DNA from: Candidatus Bipolaricaulota bacterium
GTDB lineage: Bacteria > Bipolaricaulota > Bipolaricaulia > Bipolaricaulales > Bipolaricaulaceae
NCBI GenBank assembly: GCA_025060555.1
Contig: JANXBC010000010.1
Coordinates: forward strand, 1 to 26,991
Reading direction: 5' to 3'
Length of the DNA: 26,991 nt
Made by a program: the position numbers and the translations under genes
Shown: positions 1-8,256 of the stretch, piece by piece
How the letters are laid out: each line of letters opens with the position of its first letter
How positions within the stretch are numbered: position 1 is the stretch's first letter
Notes under the pieces: generated by a model
The model's input: only the letters and a program-made list of their open reading frames with translations
Databases searched by the model: none
What the model was told of the DNA's origin: nothing

Positions 1-218
1 ATGCACTGGGCGCCTCGTTCCTCTTGGGCTTCCAGACCTTCCTCAATTTAGGGGTGGTGGTGGGGGTAGTGCCTGTCACCGGTTTGACCCTGCCTTTCCT
101 GAGTTACGGCGGCTCCTCGGTGATGGTGAGTTTGGCATTGGTTGGGCTCATCCTTGGCGTGGCCCGGGCCGGACGCTTTTCCCGCGTGGCGCTGGTGGTT
201 CCGGAGGGGTTGTCATGA
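1..218 (+). CDS. ftsW: FtsW, SEDS-family peptidoglycan polymerase (3' end only)
   Basis: Only the last 71 or so codons are present, in the frame beginning at base 3; the 5' part lies outside the window. The visible piece carries the conserved SEDS C-terminal signature, a short loop reading VTGLTLPFLSYGGSS between two hydrophobic segments, followed by a last membrane helix and a short tail. FtsW polymerises lipid II into septal peptidoglycan together with its class b penicillin-binding protein. RodA shares the signature, but the position directly before murG in a division operon favours FtsW. The stop codon overlaps the murG start in an ATGA arrangement, so translation of the two is probably coupled. 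Confidence 0.85.
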   Translation, partial: ALGASFLLGFQTFLNLGVVVGVVPVTGLTLPFLSYGGSSVMVSLALVGLILGVARAGRFSRVALVVPEGLS

Positions 219-1285
219 GGGTTCTGTTGGCGGCCGGCGGTTCGGGCGGTCACGTGTTCCCCGCCTTGGCTGTGGCAGAGGAACTGCATGGCGAGGGCGA
301 ACACCGCTTGGCTTGGATAGGCAACCCCCATGGTCTGGAAGCCCAGGTGGTGGAAAAGCGCCCGTGGATCGAGTTTTTTCCCCTGGTAACGCGGGGCCTG
401 GCCCGTGACCGTCCATGGTCTTGGCCAAAAGCCCTTCTCCAGCAAGGTCAGGCTGTGTTTCAGGCCAAACGCTTCATCCGAAAATTCCAGCCAGATGTGG
501 TATTGGTCATGGGCGGTTATCCCTCGGTCGCCCCAGCCCTAGCGGCCAAACGTTTGGGCATCCCTGTGGTTCTGCATGAGCAAAACGCTGTGATGGGGCT
601 AGCTAACCGCTTCCTTGCCTCCCTTGCCGATCTTGTGCTCCTTGCTTTCCCCCAGACTGAGCATTGCCCACGCGGAGCAAAAACGCGGGTCACCGGAACC
701 CCGGTGCGGGCGGGGATCACCCGGATTCCCCCGCGCTTGGGTCAGGAGTTCTTGGTGTTGGGGGGATCTTTGGGCTCGCGCCGCTTATTGGAGGCAGTGA
801 TGGCCATGGGACCCGAGCTCTCGCAGCTTCCCAACTGCCACGTTCGCTTAGTGATCGGGCGCGCGGGAAATCCCCATGCCATTGCCAGACCACTTCAGCA
901 GCAAGGAATTCCTGTGGAGGTGCATACTTTCACTGAACGGGTCGAGGAATTCCTTGAGCGGGCACGCCTGGTATTGGCTCGCGCCGGCGGTTCTACCGTT
1001 GCCGAGCTTGCCTGTGCTGGGCGACCGGCAATCCTCGTGCCCTGGGAGAAAGCTGCCGGTGGCCATCAGCTGAAAAACGCTGAGTTTTTAGCCCAAAGAG
1101 GAGGCTTCCTCTTAGTGCGGGAAAAGGAATTGGTTGATGGGAACTTAAGCGCGCTCGTGCACGCGCTTTGGGGCAACGAGCAGAGATTGCAGGAGTTAGG
1201 GAGGGCTGCTCGCGCACAGGCCCGTCCTGATGCGGCGCGACGCGTGGTGGAAGCGCTGAAGAGCCTGGGAAAGGAACGGTCATGA
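215..1285 (+). CDS. murG: MurG, UDP-GlcNAc:lipid I N-acetylglucosaminyltransferase
   Basis: This 356-residue protein has the normal MurG length and all hallmark motifs. The glycine-rich N-terminal loop GGSGGHVFPALAVA starts at residue 8, a second glycine loop GGYPS is at about 100-104, HEQN at 121-124, GGSLGSRRL at 183-191, RAGGSTVAEL at 256-265 and the UDP-GlcNAc-binding HQLKNAEFL at 284-292. The enzyme adds GlcNAc to lipid I on the cytoplasmic membrane face and so makes lipid II. The ATG at 215 overlaps the ftsW stop by four bases and leaves the N-terminal glycine loop at its usual distance from the start. Its 3' end overlaps murC by four bases. Confidence 0.95.
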   Translation: MRVLLAAGGSGGHVFPALAVAEELHGEGEHRLAWIGNPHGLEAQVVEKRPWIEFFPLVTRGLARDRPWSWPKALLQQGQAVFQAKRFIRKFQPDVVLVMGGYPSVAPALAAKRLGIPVVLHEQNAVMGLANRFLASLADLVLLAFPQTEHCPRGAKTRVTGTPVRAGITRIPPRLGQEFLVLGGSLGSRRLLEAVMAMGPELSQLPNCHVRLVIGRAGNPHAIARPLQQQGIPVEVHTFTERVEEFLERARLVLARAGGSTVAELACAGRPAILVPWEKAAGGHQLKNAEFLAQRGGFLLVREKELVDGNLSALVHALWGNEQRLQELGRAARAQARPDAARRVVEALKSLGKERS

Positions 1286-2634
1286 CTGGCGACTTCCGCA
1301 GGGTGCACCTTGTGGGGATCTGTGGCGATGGCATGGCGGGCTTGGCCCGCCTTCTTTGGCAGGGCGGGGCGGAGGTCTCTGGATCTGATGCTCAAGCCTC
1401 AGGAAAGCTCTGGGAAGTGGCGGAGTGGGCTGACGTCTTCCTCGGCCATGATCCAGAGCATCTCCCGCTAGGGGTGGACGCGGTGATCTTCTCCTCCGCC
1501 GTGGCACCGGATAACCCAGAACTAAAGGCCGCGGAGACCACGGCCCTTCTTCCCCGGCTTTACGCGCTAAGCCAACTCCTGCGCGACCGCACCTTGGTGG
1601 CTGTAGCCGGTACCCATGGCAAGACCACGACCACCACGTGGATCGCCTATCTCTTGCGCTCCTGCGGGATCGAACCGGGTCACTACGTGGGTGGGCAGAT
1701 CCCCGGCCTTCCCTCGGCCACCTGGGGCAAAGGCCGGTTTTTTGTGGCCGAAGTGGACGAATCCGACGGCCGGTTTGTCTGTCTTTCTCCGGCCGTAACC
1801 GTTCTCACCTCCGTGGATGGGGATCATATCAACAATTACTCCGGCTTCTTTGGGCTTACCCGCGCTTTCGCCACTTTCCTTGACCGGTCACAAAAGATCG
1901 TGGCCTGTGTGGATGACCCGGTAGTAGCTGAACTCGTGCGGGGTCGTCGCCACGTTACCACGTTTGGCCTCAGTGTAGCTGCCGATTTCCGCGCTCGCGG
2001 CATCTGGTACCAAGGGGAACGCGTGATCTTCGACCTTTGGGCCTTTGGGCGGCTATGTGGGCCGGTGGAAGTGCCTGGCCCAGGATTACACAACGTGCGC
2101 AACGCTTTGGCCGCGCTAGCCGCCGGCTATGTGCTTGGCCTTCCTTTGGAACTTCTCGTGGAAAACCTGGCTTCCGCACCGCGACCGCGCCGGCGCCTCG
2201 AGGTGCTTGAGGAAAACGGTTATCTCGTGGTTGATGACTATGCCCATCATCCCACGGAGTTAGCCGCGGGAATTTCGGCGTTGCGCCGCGGCTGGCCAGG
2301 GCGGCGCATTATTGCCGTGTTTCAACCGCATCGCTACACGCGCACTGCCCTCCTTTCCGCGCAGTTTGGGGAAGTTTTGTCGCGGGCAGATCAAGTGGTG
2401 GTGACCGAGATTTACCCGGCCTTTGAGCCTCCCATTCCGGGGGTGAGCGGGGAGATTGTGGCGGATGCGATCCGCCGGGCGGGCGGGAAAGCACTTTTCC
2501 GGCACGATTTGAACGAGGCCTTGGAAACCGCAGCTGAGCTCATCCGCCCCGGCGATATCGTGGTGGCCTTCGGCGCAGGGGACATATGGCGGCTGAGTCG
2601 CGAGATGGCGCGCTCTCTCTCCTCCGGCTCCTAG
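1282..2634 (+). CDS. murC: MurC, UDP-N-acetylmuramate--L-alanine ligase
   Basis: This 450-residue protein has the three-domain Mur ligase layout. It shows an N-terminal nucleotide-binding loop GICGDGMAG (12-20), the ATP-binding P-loop AGTHGKTTTT (109-118), EVDESDGRF (157-165), HNVRNALAA (270-278) and DDYAHHPTE (318-326), followed by FQPHRYTRT in the C-terminal domain. It attaches the first L-Ala of the stem peptide to UDP-MurNAc in the cytoplasm. The start overlaps murG by four bases (ATGA). One oddity is that the motif normally reading DHxDxY appears as DHINNY (181-186), with Asn where Asp is usual. The rest of the protein looks intact, so I regard it as functional. Confidence 0.93.
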   Translation: MTGDFRRVHLVGICGDGMAGLARLLWQGGAEVSGSDAQASGKLWEVAEWADVFLGHDPEHLPLGVDAVIFSSAVAPDNPELKAAETTALLPRLYALSQLLRDRTLVAVAGTHGKTTTTTWIAYLLRSCGIEPGHYVGGQIPGLPSATWGKGRFFVAEVDESDGRFVCLSPAVTVLTSVDGDHINNYSGFFGLTRAFATFLDRSQKIVACVDDPVVAELVRGRRHVTTFGLSVAADFRARGIWYQGERVIFDLWAFGRLCGPVEVPGPGLHNVRNALAALAAGYVLGLPLELLVENLASAPRPRRRLEVLEENGYLVVDDYAHHPTELAAGISALRRGWPGRRIIAVFQPHRYTRTALLSAQFGEVLSRADQVVVTEIYPAFEPPIPGVSGEIVADAIRRAGGKALFRHDLNEALETAAELIRPGDIVVAFGAGDIWRLSREMARSLSSGS

Positions 2635-3470
2635 AGGATCTCCCTGGGGAGCGCCGTTTGGAGGAGCCATTGGCTCCGTATACCACTTTTCGCATCGGCG
2701 GCCCGGCATGGGTTTTGTTCTTCCCCCACACAGTGGAAGCTTTGGCCGAGGCCGTACAGCGCGCGCGAAGGGAGGATATTCCGTACCGGATCATCGGTGG
2801 GGGAGCGAAGGTTCTCTTTCCAGACACCGGTTTTCCGGGGCTGGTCATCCATACCGGGTGGCTGCGTCACATCCAGGAGATGGAAAACGGGATTTGGGTT
2901 GAACCTGGGTTTCCCATCTCCGGGCTCGTCAAGCGCGGGCTGTGGGTGCTGGCCGGTGTCCCTGGTTCTGCAGGCGGGGCGGTGGTGATGAACGCAGGGA
3001 CCCGCTATGGATCCATCTCTTCTTATGTAATCTCTGTCCAAACCCTTCTTCCCAACGGCACCGTAGCCATGCTCCCGTCCCAGGAATGCCGTTTTTCCTA
3101 CCGCAGCTCGGTGTTTCGGGAAAAGCGGCTGCCCGTGCTGGGGGTGGGGTTGCGGTTACCGGAAGAAATTCGTCCGGTGGCAGATCTTCTTGCTGAACGG
3201 CAGCGCACCCAGCCTTTGGACTACCCTTCAGCCGGATGTGTGTTTCGTAATCCCGAGGGAATTTCCGCGGGGTGGCTCATCGATCAAGCGGGCCTGAAAG
3301 GCGCACGCGTGGGCGACGCCAAAATTTCTGAAAAGCACGCCAACTTTATCGTCAATTTAGGCCAGGCTCGGGCAACGCACGTGCTTTCCCTGATCGCGGA
3401 GGCCCAAGAGGCTGTGTATCGTAGTTTTGGCCTCTCCCTTTCTTTGGAGCTAGAGGTTATCTCCTCTTGA
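2586..3470 (+). CDS. murB: MurB, UDP-N-acetylenolpyruvoylglucosamine reductase
   Basis: This 294-residue FAD-dependent reductase completes UDP-MurNAc synthesis. Visible motifs are TTFRIGGPA (33-41), the FAD-binding GGGAKVL (71-77), GVPGSAGGAVVMNAG (124-138), SYRSS with the likely catalytic Arg173, and PSAGCVFRNP (214-223). SEKHANFIVN is at 248-257 and a final Glu lies in LELEV near 288-290. Length and motif spacing fit the shorter type II MurB class. Position 218 is Cys where the family proton donor is often Ser. The ATG at 2586 overlaps the end of murC by 49 bases; I see no better in-frame start before the conserved TTFRIGG block. A shorter TTG start near residue 25 is possible. Confidence 0.93.
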   Translation: MAAESRDGALSLLRLLEDLPGERRLEEPLAPYTTFRIGGPAWVLFFPHTVEALAEAVQRARREDIPYRIIGGGAKVLFPDTGFPGLVIHTGWLRHIQEMENGIWVEPGFPISGLVKRGLWVLAGVPGSAGGAVVMNAGTRYGSISSYVISVQTLLPNGTVAMLPSQECRFSYRSSVFREKRLPVLGVGLRLPEEIRPVADLLAERQRTQPLDYPSAGCVFRNPEGISAGWLIDQAGLKGARVGDAKISEKHANFIVNLGQARATHVLSLIAEAQEAVYRSFGLSLSLELEVISS

Positions 3471-4126
3471 TTCGAAGTTTGCGCCTTTTCCTGATTTTTG
3501 GGACGTGCTTTATTTTAAGCCTCGTTTCGCTACGTTGGGGCGGCTGGCTCAGGGTATGTGAGGTGAGAATTATCCCAACCCGCTATGTGGCAGTGGAAAA
3601 GTTGACAGGAGAAGTACTTGGTGCCAACATACTGCGGTTGAACCTTGAACCGTTACGGCAGACGATTTTGGCGGATCCGCGGGTTTTGGGGGTTGTCACC
3701 CGGGTTGATTTTTTTCATCTCCGGGTGCATGTGGAGGTCCGCGAAAGAGCCCCTCTTGTGGCCGTTGGGTTGAGAAGCGGAGAGAAGATGTGGGTGGACA
3801 GGGAAGGAGTTATTTTAGAGCCAGCGGATGAGGCGTGGGCGGTGGGAGTGAAGGCCGAGGGCAATCGGGTCGAGCCCGAGGTGGTAGAGGCTGTGCTCGC
3901 TTGGGCTCAGCTCCCCCGTGCCTTGCGGGAACGTTATCCTGTCCTCGATTTTTCCCAAGACCAGGCAGTAGCACCAGGGTCGCCCACCATCCTGTTCGGT
4001 GCGATTTGCCAGGTCCCCAAAAAACTCGGTATCCTCACAACGCTTTGGCGGGAGGGTTTATTGGAGGGGTTTGGCGTTGTGGATTTACGCGCAAATGATG
4101 TGGTGATCCTCAAGAGAGGCGGATGA
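3467..4126 (+). CDS. ftsQ: FtsQ/DivIB-like cell division protein
   Basis: This 219-residue bitopic membrane protein has a short cytoplasmic N-terminus and one hydrophobic helix at about residues 5-24. A POTRA-like region covers about 30-97 (with LRLNLEPLRQTILADPRV and VHVEVRERAPLVAV), followed by the FtsQ beta-domain signature WVDREGVILEP near residue 109. FtsQ acts outside the cytoplasmic membrane in the FtsQLB divisome subcomplex. The start is a TTG overlapping the murB stop (TTGA), which implies coupled translation. Sequence conservation in this family is low, so the call rests on topology, the WVDxxGV motif and the position between murB and ftsA. Confidence 0.85.
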   Translation: MIRSLRLFLIFGTCFILSLVSLRWGGWLRVCEVRIIPTRYVAVEKLTGEVLGANILRLNLEPLRQTILADPRVLGVVTRVDFFHLRVHVEVRERAPLVAVGLRSGEKMWVDREGVILEPADEAWAVGVKAEGNRVEPEVVEAVLAWAQLPRALRERYPVLDFSQDQAVAPGSPTILFGAICQVPKKLGILTTLWREGLLEGFGVVDLRANDVVILKRGG

Positions 4127-4139
4127 GGACGGTGATGGC

Positions 4140-5375
4140 ATGAAGCGGGAGCAGTTGGTGGTGGGGCTGGACGTAGGCACCACTAAAGTGGCCTGTCTCA
4201 TCGCCAGCGTGGTGGACGACCTGATCGAGATCATTGGCGTGGGTGTGGCCCCCTCACGTGGCCTAGAAAAAGGGGTGGTGGTGGACATCGGTCGCACCAT
4301 CCAATCCATCCGCAAAGCGGTGGAAGAGGCGGAGAACATGGCCGATGTCAAGGTGCGGGAGGCCTATGTGGGCATTGCCGGAAAACACATTCGCTCGATA
4401 AATAACTCCGCGATCATTTCTATCACCCGCTCCGACCGCATAATTGCTCAGGAAGATGTCCGGCGCGTGATCGAGGCTGCGAGAGCCATCCCCATTTCCC
4501 CAGACCTCCAGATCATCCACATCATCCCTCGACAATACATCGTGGACGGGCAGGAGGGGATAACTGACCCGGTGGGGATGACGGGGACGCGCCTTGAGGC
4601 CGATGTGCACATTGTGTTGGGTTCGGTCACGGCAGTCCACAACCTCGTGCGTTGTGTGGAGGCGGTAGGCATCGGGGTGAAGCAAATCGTCCTTGAGCCC
4701 TTGGCCTCGGCCATGGCCGTCCTCTCCTCCGCGGAGAAAGAGCTTGGGGTAATGCTTGTGGACTGTGGCGGTGGGACCACAGATATTTCTGTATTCCGTG
4801 GCGGGGATATTTGGTTTGCCAAGACCGTCCCCATTGCTGGCGAGCACATCACAAACGATATCACCGTGGGCTTGCAAACCCCTATTGAGGAAGCGGAAAG
4901 GATAAAAAAGCTTTATGGGACTTGTCTTGTTGACTCTGTCGGCGACGACGAAAAAATTGAAATCGCCACCCTAGGTGGGGAAGGAACCCGACAAGTCCCG
5001 CGTAAACGGCTGGCGAAGATCATCGAGCCGCGGGTGGAGGAGATCCTCGATTTGGCTATGCAAGAAGTGGAGGACGCAGGTTATCGTGATCTCATCCCAG
5101 CAGGAATGGTTCTCACCGGTGGTACCTCTCTTCTCAACGGGATTGTGGAATTCGCGCAGCGACGCTATGGCATTCCCGTGCGGCGGGGAAGCGTTCCCAA
5201 GGACGTTCACGGGTTTCAGGAGATCGTGGAATCCCCGATTTTCGCTACTGGTGTGGGCCTCTTGAAATTCGCGGTGGAGGGGAAGGATTTCGCCCGCACC
5301 ATCCAGGCCCGGCGCTCCAAAGGCCTCATGGCCCGGCTGTTCGGCTGGTTCCGACAGTTCTTGCGTGGCGGATGA
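4140..5375 (+). CDS. ftsA: FtsA, actin-like cell division protein
   Basis: This 411-residue protein of the actin/Hsp70 ATPase fold has the phosphate-1 motif GLDVGTTK (9-16), the phosphate-2 motif DCGGGTTDIS (208-217) and the adenosine motif LTGGTSLLNG (325-334). It ends in a predicted amphipathic membrane-targeting helix at about 396-408 (LMARLFGWFRQFL). FtsA polymerises on the inner membrane and tethers FtsZ. The gene starts 13 bases after ftsQ behind a weak GAGG element (4124-4128) and overlaps ftsZ by four bases. The length is typical and no key motif is missing. Confidence 0.95.
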   Translation: MKREQLVVGLDVGTTKVACLIASVVDDLIEIIGVGVAPSRGLEKGVVVDIGRTIQSIRKAVEEAENMADVKVREAYVGIAGKHIRSINNSAIISITRSDRIIAQEDVRRVIEAARAIPISPDLQIIHIIPRQYIVDGQEGITDPVGMTGTRLEADVHIVLGSVTAVHNLVRCVEAVGIGVKQIVLEPLASAMAVLSSAEKELGVMLVDCGGGTTDISVFRGGDIWFAKTVPIAGEHITNDITVGLQTPIEEAERIKKLYGTCLVDSVGDDEKIEIATLGGEGTRQVPRKRLAKIIEPRVEEILDLAMQEVEDAGYRDLIPAGMVLTGGTSLLNGIVEFAQRRYGIPVRRGSVPKDVHGFQEIVESPIFATGVGLLKFAVEGKDFARTIQARRSKGLMARLFGWFRQFLRGG

Positions 5376-6436
5376 TGAACGGAGAGAGCCCGGCGCGGAT
5401 TTTGGTGGTGGGCGTGGGTGGCGGGGGTGGGAACGCTGTGAACCGCATGTTCCGGGCGGGCCTGCGCGGGGTGGAGCTTGTGGCCATGAACACCGACGTT
5501 CAAGTTCTGTCCTTGGTGCAAGCTCACAAACACCTCCAGCTTGGGCCGCGGCTCACCGGCGGGTTGGGCGCCGGCGGTGATCCGGAGGTGGGGCGAAAAG
5601 CCGCGGAGGAATCGCGCGAAGACGTGGCAGATATCCTTGAGGGAGCAGATATGGTGTTCATCACCGCGGGGATGGGCGGGGGAACGGGGACCGGTGGTGC
5701 ACCGGTGGTCGCCGAGGTTGCCAAGGAACTGGGAATTCTCACGGTGGCCATCGTCACCCGCCCCTTTACCTTCGAGGGCCCAGCCCGCGCCCAAAAGGCC
5801 GAAATGGGTATCCAACGGCTGTCCAAAGTGGTGGACGCCCTCATCACCATCTCCAACGACAAACTCCTCAAGATCGCTCCCCCTGATATGCCTCTCACCA
5901 AGGCCTTCGAGCTTGCTGACGAAGTTTTGCACCAAGGGGTGCAAGGGGTGACGGAGCTCGTGACCGTTCCTGGTCTCATAAACCTTGATTTCGCCGATTT
6001 GGAAGCGGTTTTGCGTGGGGCCGGCACTGCCCTCATGGGGATTGGGGAAGCCGATGGCGAAAATCGCACGCGGGAAGCGGCTCGCCGTGCTATCTCCTCG
6101 CCTCTCCTGGACTTCTCGATCAAGGACGCGAAGAAGGCAATCCTCAACATCACCGGCGGGGAGGACCTCACCCTGGAGGATGTGGTGGCGGCAGCAAGCG
6201 TTGTGCGCGAGGCCCTTTCCGATCGGGCCGACATTTTCTTCGGCGCCACCATCTGGGAAGGCTTCAACCGCACGCGGGTGACCGTTATCGCCACCGGTTT
6301 TTCTGCCGTGACCACAACGGAGCCCGCTCAGGAGGAAAAAGAGGTTCTGATCGAACAACTTCGCCGCGAGGGCGTGCGCGACGACTACGATATCCCGGCT
6401 TTTTTGCGCCGTGCTAAACCAGAGGGCCTGGTTTAG
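5372..6436 (+). CDS. ftsZ: FtsZ, tubulin-like division GTPase
   Basis: This 354-residue protein has the GTP-binding glycine motif GVGGGGGNAVNRM (14-26), NTDVQVL (40-46) and the tubulin signature GGGTGTGGAPVVA (102-114). The T7 loop NLDFADL (204-210) completes the GTPase site of the neighbouring subunit. The intrinsically variable linker is very short, only about 30 residues, and is followed by the conserved C-terminal peptide DIPAFLRR (340-347), which binds FtsA. The position after TGTG is Gly where Ala is more common. The ATG overlaps the ftsA stop by four bases. FtsZ is the last gene of the cluster; its stop overlaps the stop of the convergent nadE, so there is no spacer for a terminator. 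Confidence 0.97.
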   Translation: MMNGESPARILVVGVGGGGGNAVNRMFRAGLRGVELVAMNTDVQVLSLVQAHKHLQLGPRLTGGLGAGGDPEVGRKAAEESREDVADILEGADMVFITAGMGGGTGTGGAPVVAEVAKELGILTVAIVTRPFTFEGPARAQKAEMGIQRLSKVVDALITISNDKLLKIAPPDMPLTKAFELADEVLHQGVQGVTELVTVPGLINLDFADLEAVLRGAGTALMGIGEADGENRTREAARRAISSPLLDFSIKDAKKAILNITGGEDLTLEDVVAAASVVREALSDRADIFFGATIWEGFNRTRVTVIATGFSAVTTTEPAQEEKEVLIEQLRREGVRDDYDIPAFLRRAKPEGLV

Positions 6437-8067
6437 CCCACGAATCTGTTGGTCACCGGAAATCGCCATCCTAGCCCGAAGGCTTTTGGGGAAACCTTAA
6501 GCACCAGGGGTAACTGGCGACGTTTGTACTCGGCCCGGTAAAGCCTGTGCAATATTTCCTTCACCATGTCCTCGCCAAATTTCTCAACAAGTTCGGAATA
6601 ACCTGCATTTTTCTCGCAGAACAAGCGCAGGGCTGGGTCCAAAAGCGCATAGGGAGGGATGTCATCCTCATCCCGCTGGTTTGGCCGCAGCTCCGCCGAG
6701 GGTGGCCGGGTCAAAACTTCCTCAGGAATCACGGCTTTCCCGGCTTCCTCATTGATGTGGCGGGCCAAAGCATATACGTCTTCCTTGAGGAGATCGCCGA
6801 TGGGAGCAATTGCTCCCACAGTGTCGCCGTAGAGGGTGTTATAGCCCATAGCGATCTCTGCCTTGTTTCCTGGGCAAAGGACGATGGCGCCTGTGGCGTT
6901 TGCCAAAGCCATGAGGACGGTGCCCCGGATGCGGGCCTGCAAATTCTCCGCCACCACTCCTTCCACGGGGACAGCAGCAGAAATCGTTTTCCGCAGTGCT
7001 TCCAAGGCTGGCTCAATAGAGAGCTCTAAGAGCGCCACATCGAGGTTTTGCGCTACGGTATAAGCGCATTCCCGGGAAAGCTCAGCGGTGTATGGCCCAG
7101 GAAGGAAGGCAGCGATCACGTTTTCAGGGCCGAGCGCCATCGTCGCCAGCGCTGTGACCACCGCGGAATCCACTCCACCTGAGACCCCAATCACCGCTTT
7201 CTTTAGCCCGTTCTTCAAACAATAATCACGCAACCCCAGGACTAGAGCTTGATGAACATCTTCTATCCCTTCTTCTTGGGGAGGCTCTAGGGGTGGCCCC
7301 GCCAAGTCCACAAGGAACAAGCCCTCGCGAAACGCCGCGCAGGCCAAAAGAAAAGAGCCATCCGGACGGATGACAAAGGATCGACCGTCGAAGATGAGCT
7401 CATCCTGCCCCCCAACGAGGTTTACGTACACAACCGGAGCATTGGCCGCTTCCGCCCAGCGTCTGCCCAAACGGTATCGAATGGAGGCTTTCCCCAAGAA
7501 ATAGGGGGAAGCCGAGACATTTATGAGCAAGTCAACCCCGGCTTTTGCCTGAGTGGCGACGACGCCCATCTCATACCATAGATCTTCACATACTGAGAGA
7601 CCGACTCTTAACCCTTGCCAATCAAAAATCTCTACGCGCTCCCCCGGAAGGAAATAGCGCTCCTCCTCAAACACGTCGAAGGAGGGAAGACGAAACTTGG
7701 CCTGGTAGCCCAGGATCGTTCCGGAATGGAGCAAGAACACCGTGTTGTAGAGGCGATGGGGTTGCCAGTGAAAGGCCGCGGGATCGTCACGGTTTTTTGG
7801 GCCTGCAGGAGCTTCAGTTATATGCCCAATCACAATGGGGATTTTGGCGCTTTCCTTGACGATGATCTGAAAAGCCTCGTCAGCTTTTTCTTTTAGCCCC
7901 CGCCGCAAAAGAAGGTCCCGCGGTGGATAGCCAAGGAGGGCTAGCTCCGGAAATATCACGAGATCCGCACGTTTTTCGACCGCCTGGCCAATGGCGTTTT
8001 TAATCTTTCTTAAATTCCCGGGGAAATCCCCCACCGTTGGATTGATTTGTGCAATTGCAAGCTTCAT
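6433..8067 (-). CDS. nadE: Glutamine-dependent NAD+ synthetase
   Basis: The 544-residue protein fuses an N-terminal nitrilase-type glutaminase to a C-terminal NAD synthase. The glutaminase triad is visible as Glu41 in FPELALLGYPPRD, Lys124 in QAKFRLP and Cys160 in LSVCEDLW. The synthase ATP pyrophosphatase loop GVSGGVDSAV starts near residue 294, and the GNKAEIAMGYNTLYGD segment follows. The enzyme amidates nicotinic acid adenine dinucleotide, drawing ammonia from glutamine. I chose the ATG at 8067 because the conserved start MKLAIAQINPTVGD begins there. A TTG at 8103 would add 12 residues unlike the family and lies inside the likely -35 element. The gene converges on ftsZ with a four-base overlap of stop codons. 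Confidence 0.93.
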   Translation of the reverse strand: MKLAIAQINPTVGDFPGNLRKIKNAIGQAVEKRADLVIFPELALLGYPPRDLLLRRGLKEKADEAFQIIVKESAKIPIVIGHITEAPAGPKNRDDPAAFHWQPHRLYNTVFLLHSGTILGYQAKFRLPSFDVFEEERYFLPGERVEIFDWQGLRVGLSVCEDLWYEMGVVATQAKAGVDLLINVSASPYFLGKASIRYRLGRRWAEAANAPVVYVNLVGGQDELIFDGRSFVIRPDGSFLLACAAFREGLFLVDLAGPPLEPPQEEGIEDVHQALVLGLRDYCLKNGLKKAVIGVSGGVDSAVVTALATMALGPENVIAAFLPGPYTAELSRECAYTVAQNLDVALLELSIEPALEALRKTISAAVPVEGVVAENLQARIRGTVLMALANATGAIVLCPGNKAEIAMGYNTLYGDTVGAIAPIGDLLKEDVYALARHINEEAGKAVIPEEVLTRPPSAELRPNQRDEDDIPPYALLDPALRLFCEKNAGYSELVEKFGEDMVKEILHRLYRAEYKRRQLPLVLKVSPKAFGLGWRFPVTNRFVG

Positions 8068-8074
8068 CGGAGTT

Positions 8075-8103
8075 GTGATACCCGAAAATCTTGGTCCTGT
8101 CAA
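8075..8103 (-). promoter_or_regulatory. Predicted sigma-70 promoter of nadE
   Basis: On the minus strand TTGACA (8103-8098) is followed after 17 bases by TATCAC (8080-8075). The predicted transcription start falls at or one base before the nadE ATG (8067), only seven bases past the -10. The messenger would then be leaderless. No Shine-Dalgarno sequence precedes the ATG, which agrees with this reading. Confidence 0.5.
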
Positions 8104-8161
8104 CGCGGATGCGGGGTAAAACCATCCTGAGCTTCCCCGTGTATATTCGGGTGATTCAACT

Positions 8162-8180
8162 GGTGGGGTGGGTGGTGGGG
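8162..8180 (+). other. G-rich tract in the spacer before the exported-protein cluster
   Basis: Runs of two to four G separated by single T give a possible two-tetrad G-quadruplex. The tract lies in the 150-base spacer between nadE and the gene at 8257. GGGGTGGGT at 8165-8173 is complementary to part of the loop of the predicted small RNA at 12787-12867. Elsewhere in the spacer TATATT at 8142-8147 could be a -10 element, but I see no convincing -35 partner. Confidence 0.3.
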
Positions 8181-8242
8181 TTCTTTTGAGTGCAAATGTC
8201 CGATAAGGACCAGAAGGCCCGCTGTTCTCCCCAACGTTGAAC

Positions 8243-8251
8243 GGGAGGTGA
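8243..8251 (+). promoter_or_regulatory. Ribosome-binding site GGGAGGTGA that fixes the start at 8257
   Basis: The strong Shine-Dalgarno element lies five bases before the ATG at 8257. It argues against the in-frame GTG at 8248, which overlaps it. The nine bases are exactly complementary to the loop of the predicted small RNA at 12787-12867. Confidence 0.6.
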
Positions 8252-8256
8252 AAGTT

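Noticed and set aside
5216..6469. Minus-strand frame of 417 codons opposite ftsZ
   Set aside because: No recognisable domain, and it is fully antisense to a certain ftsZ.
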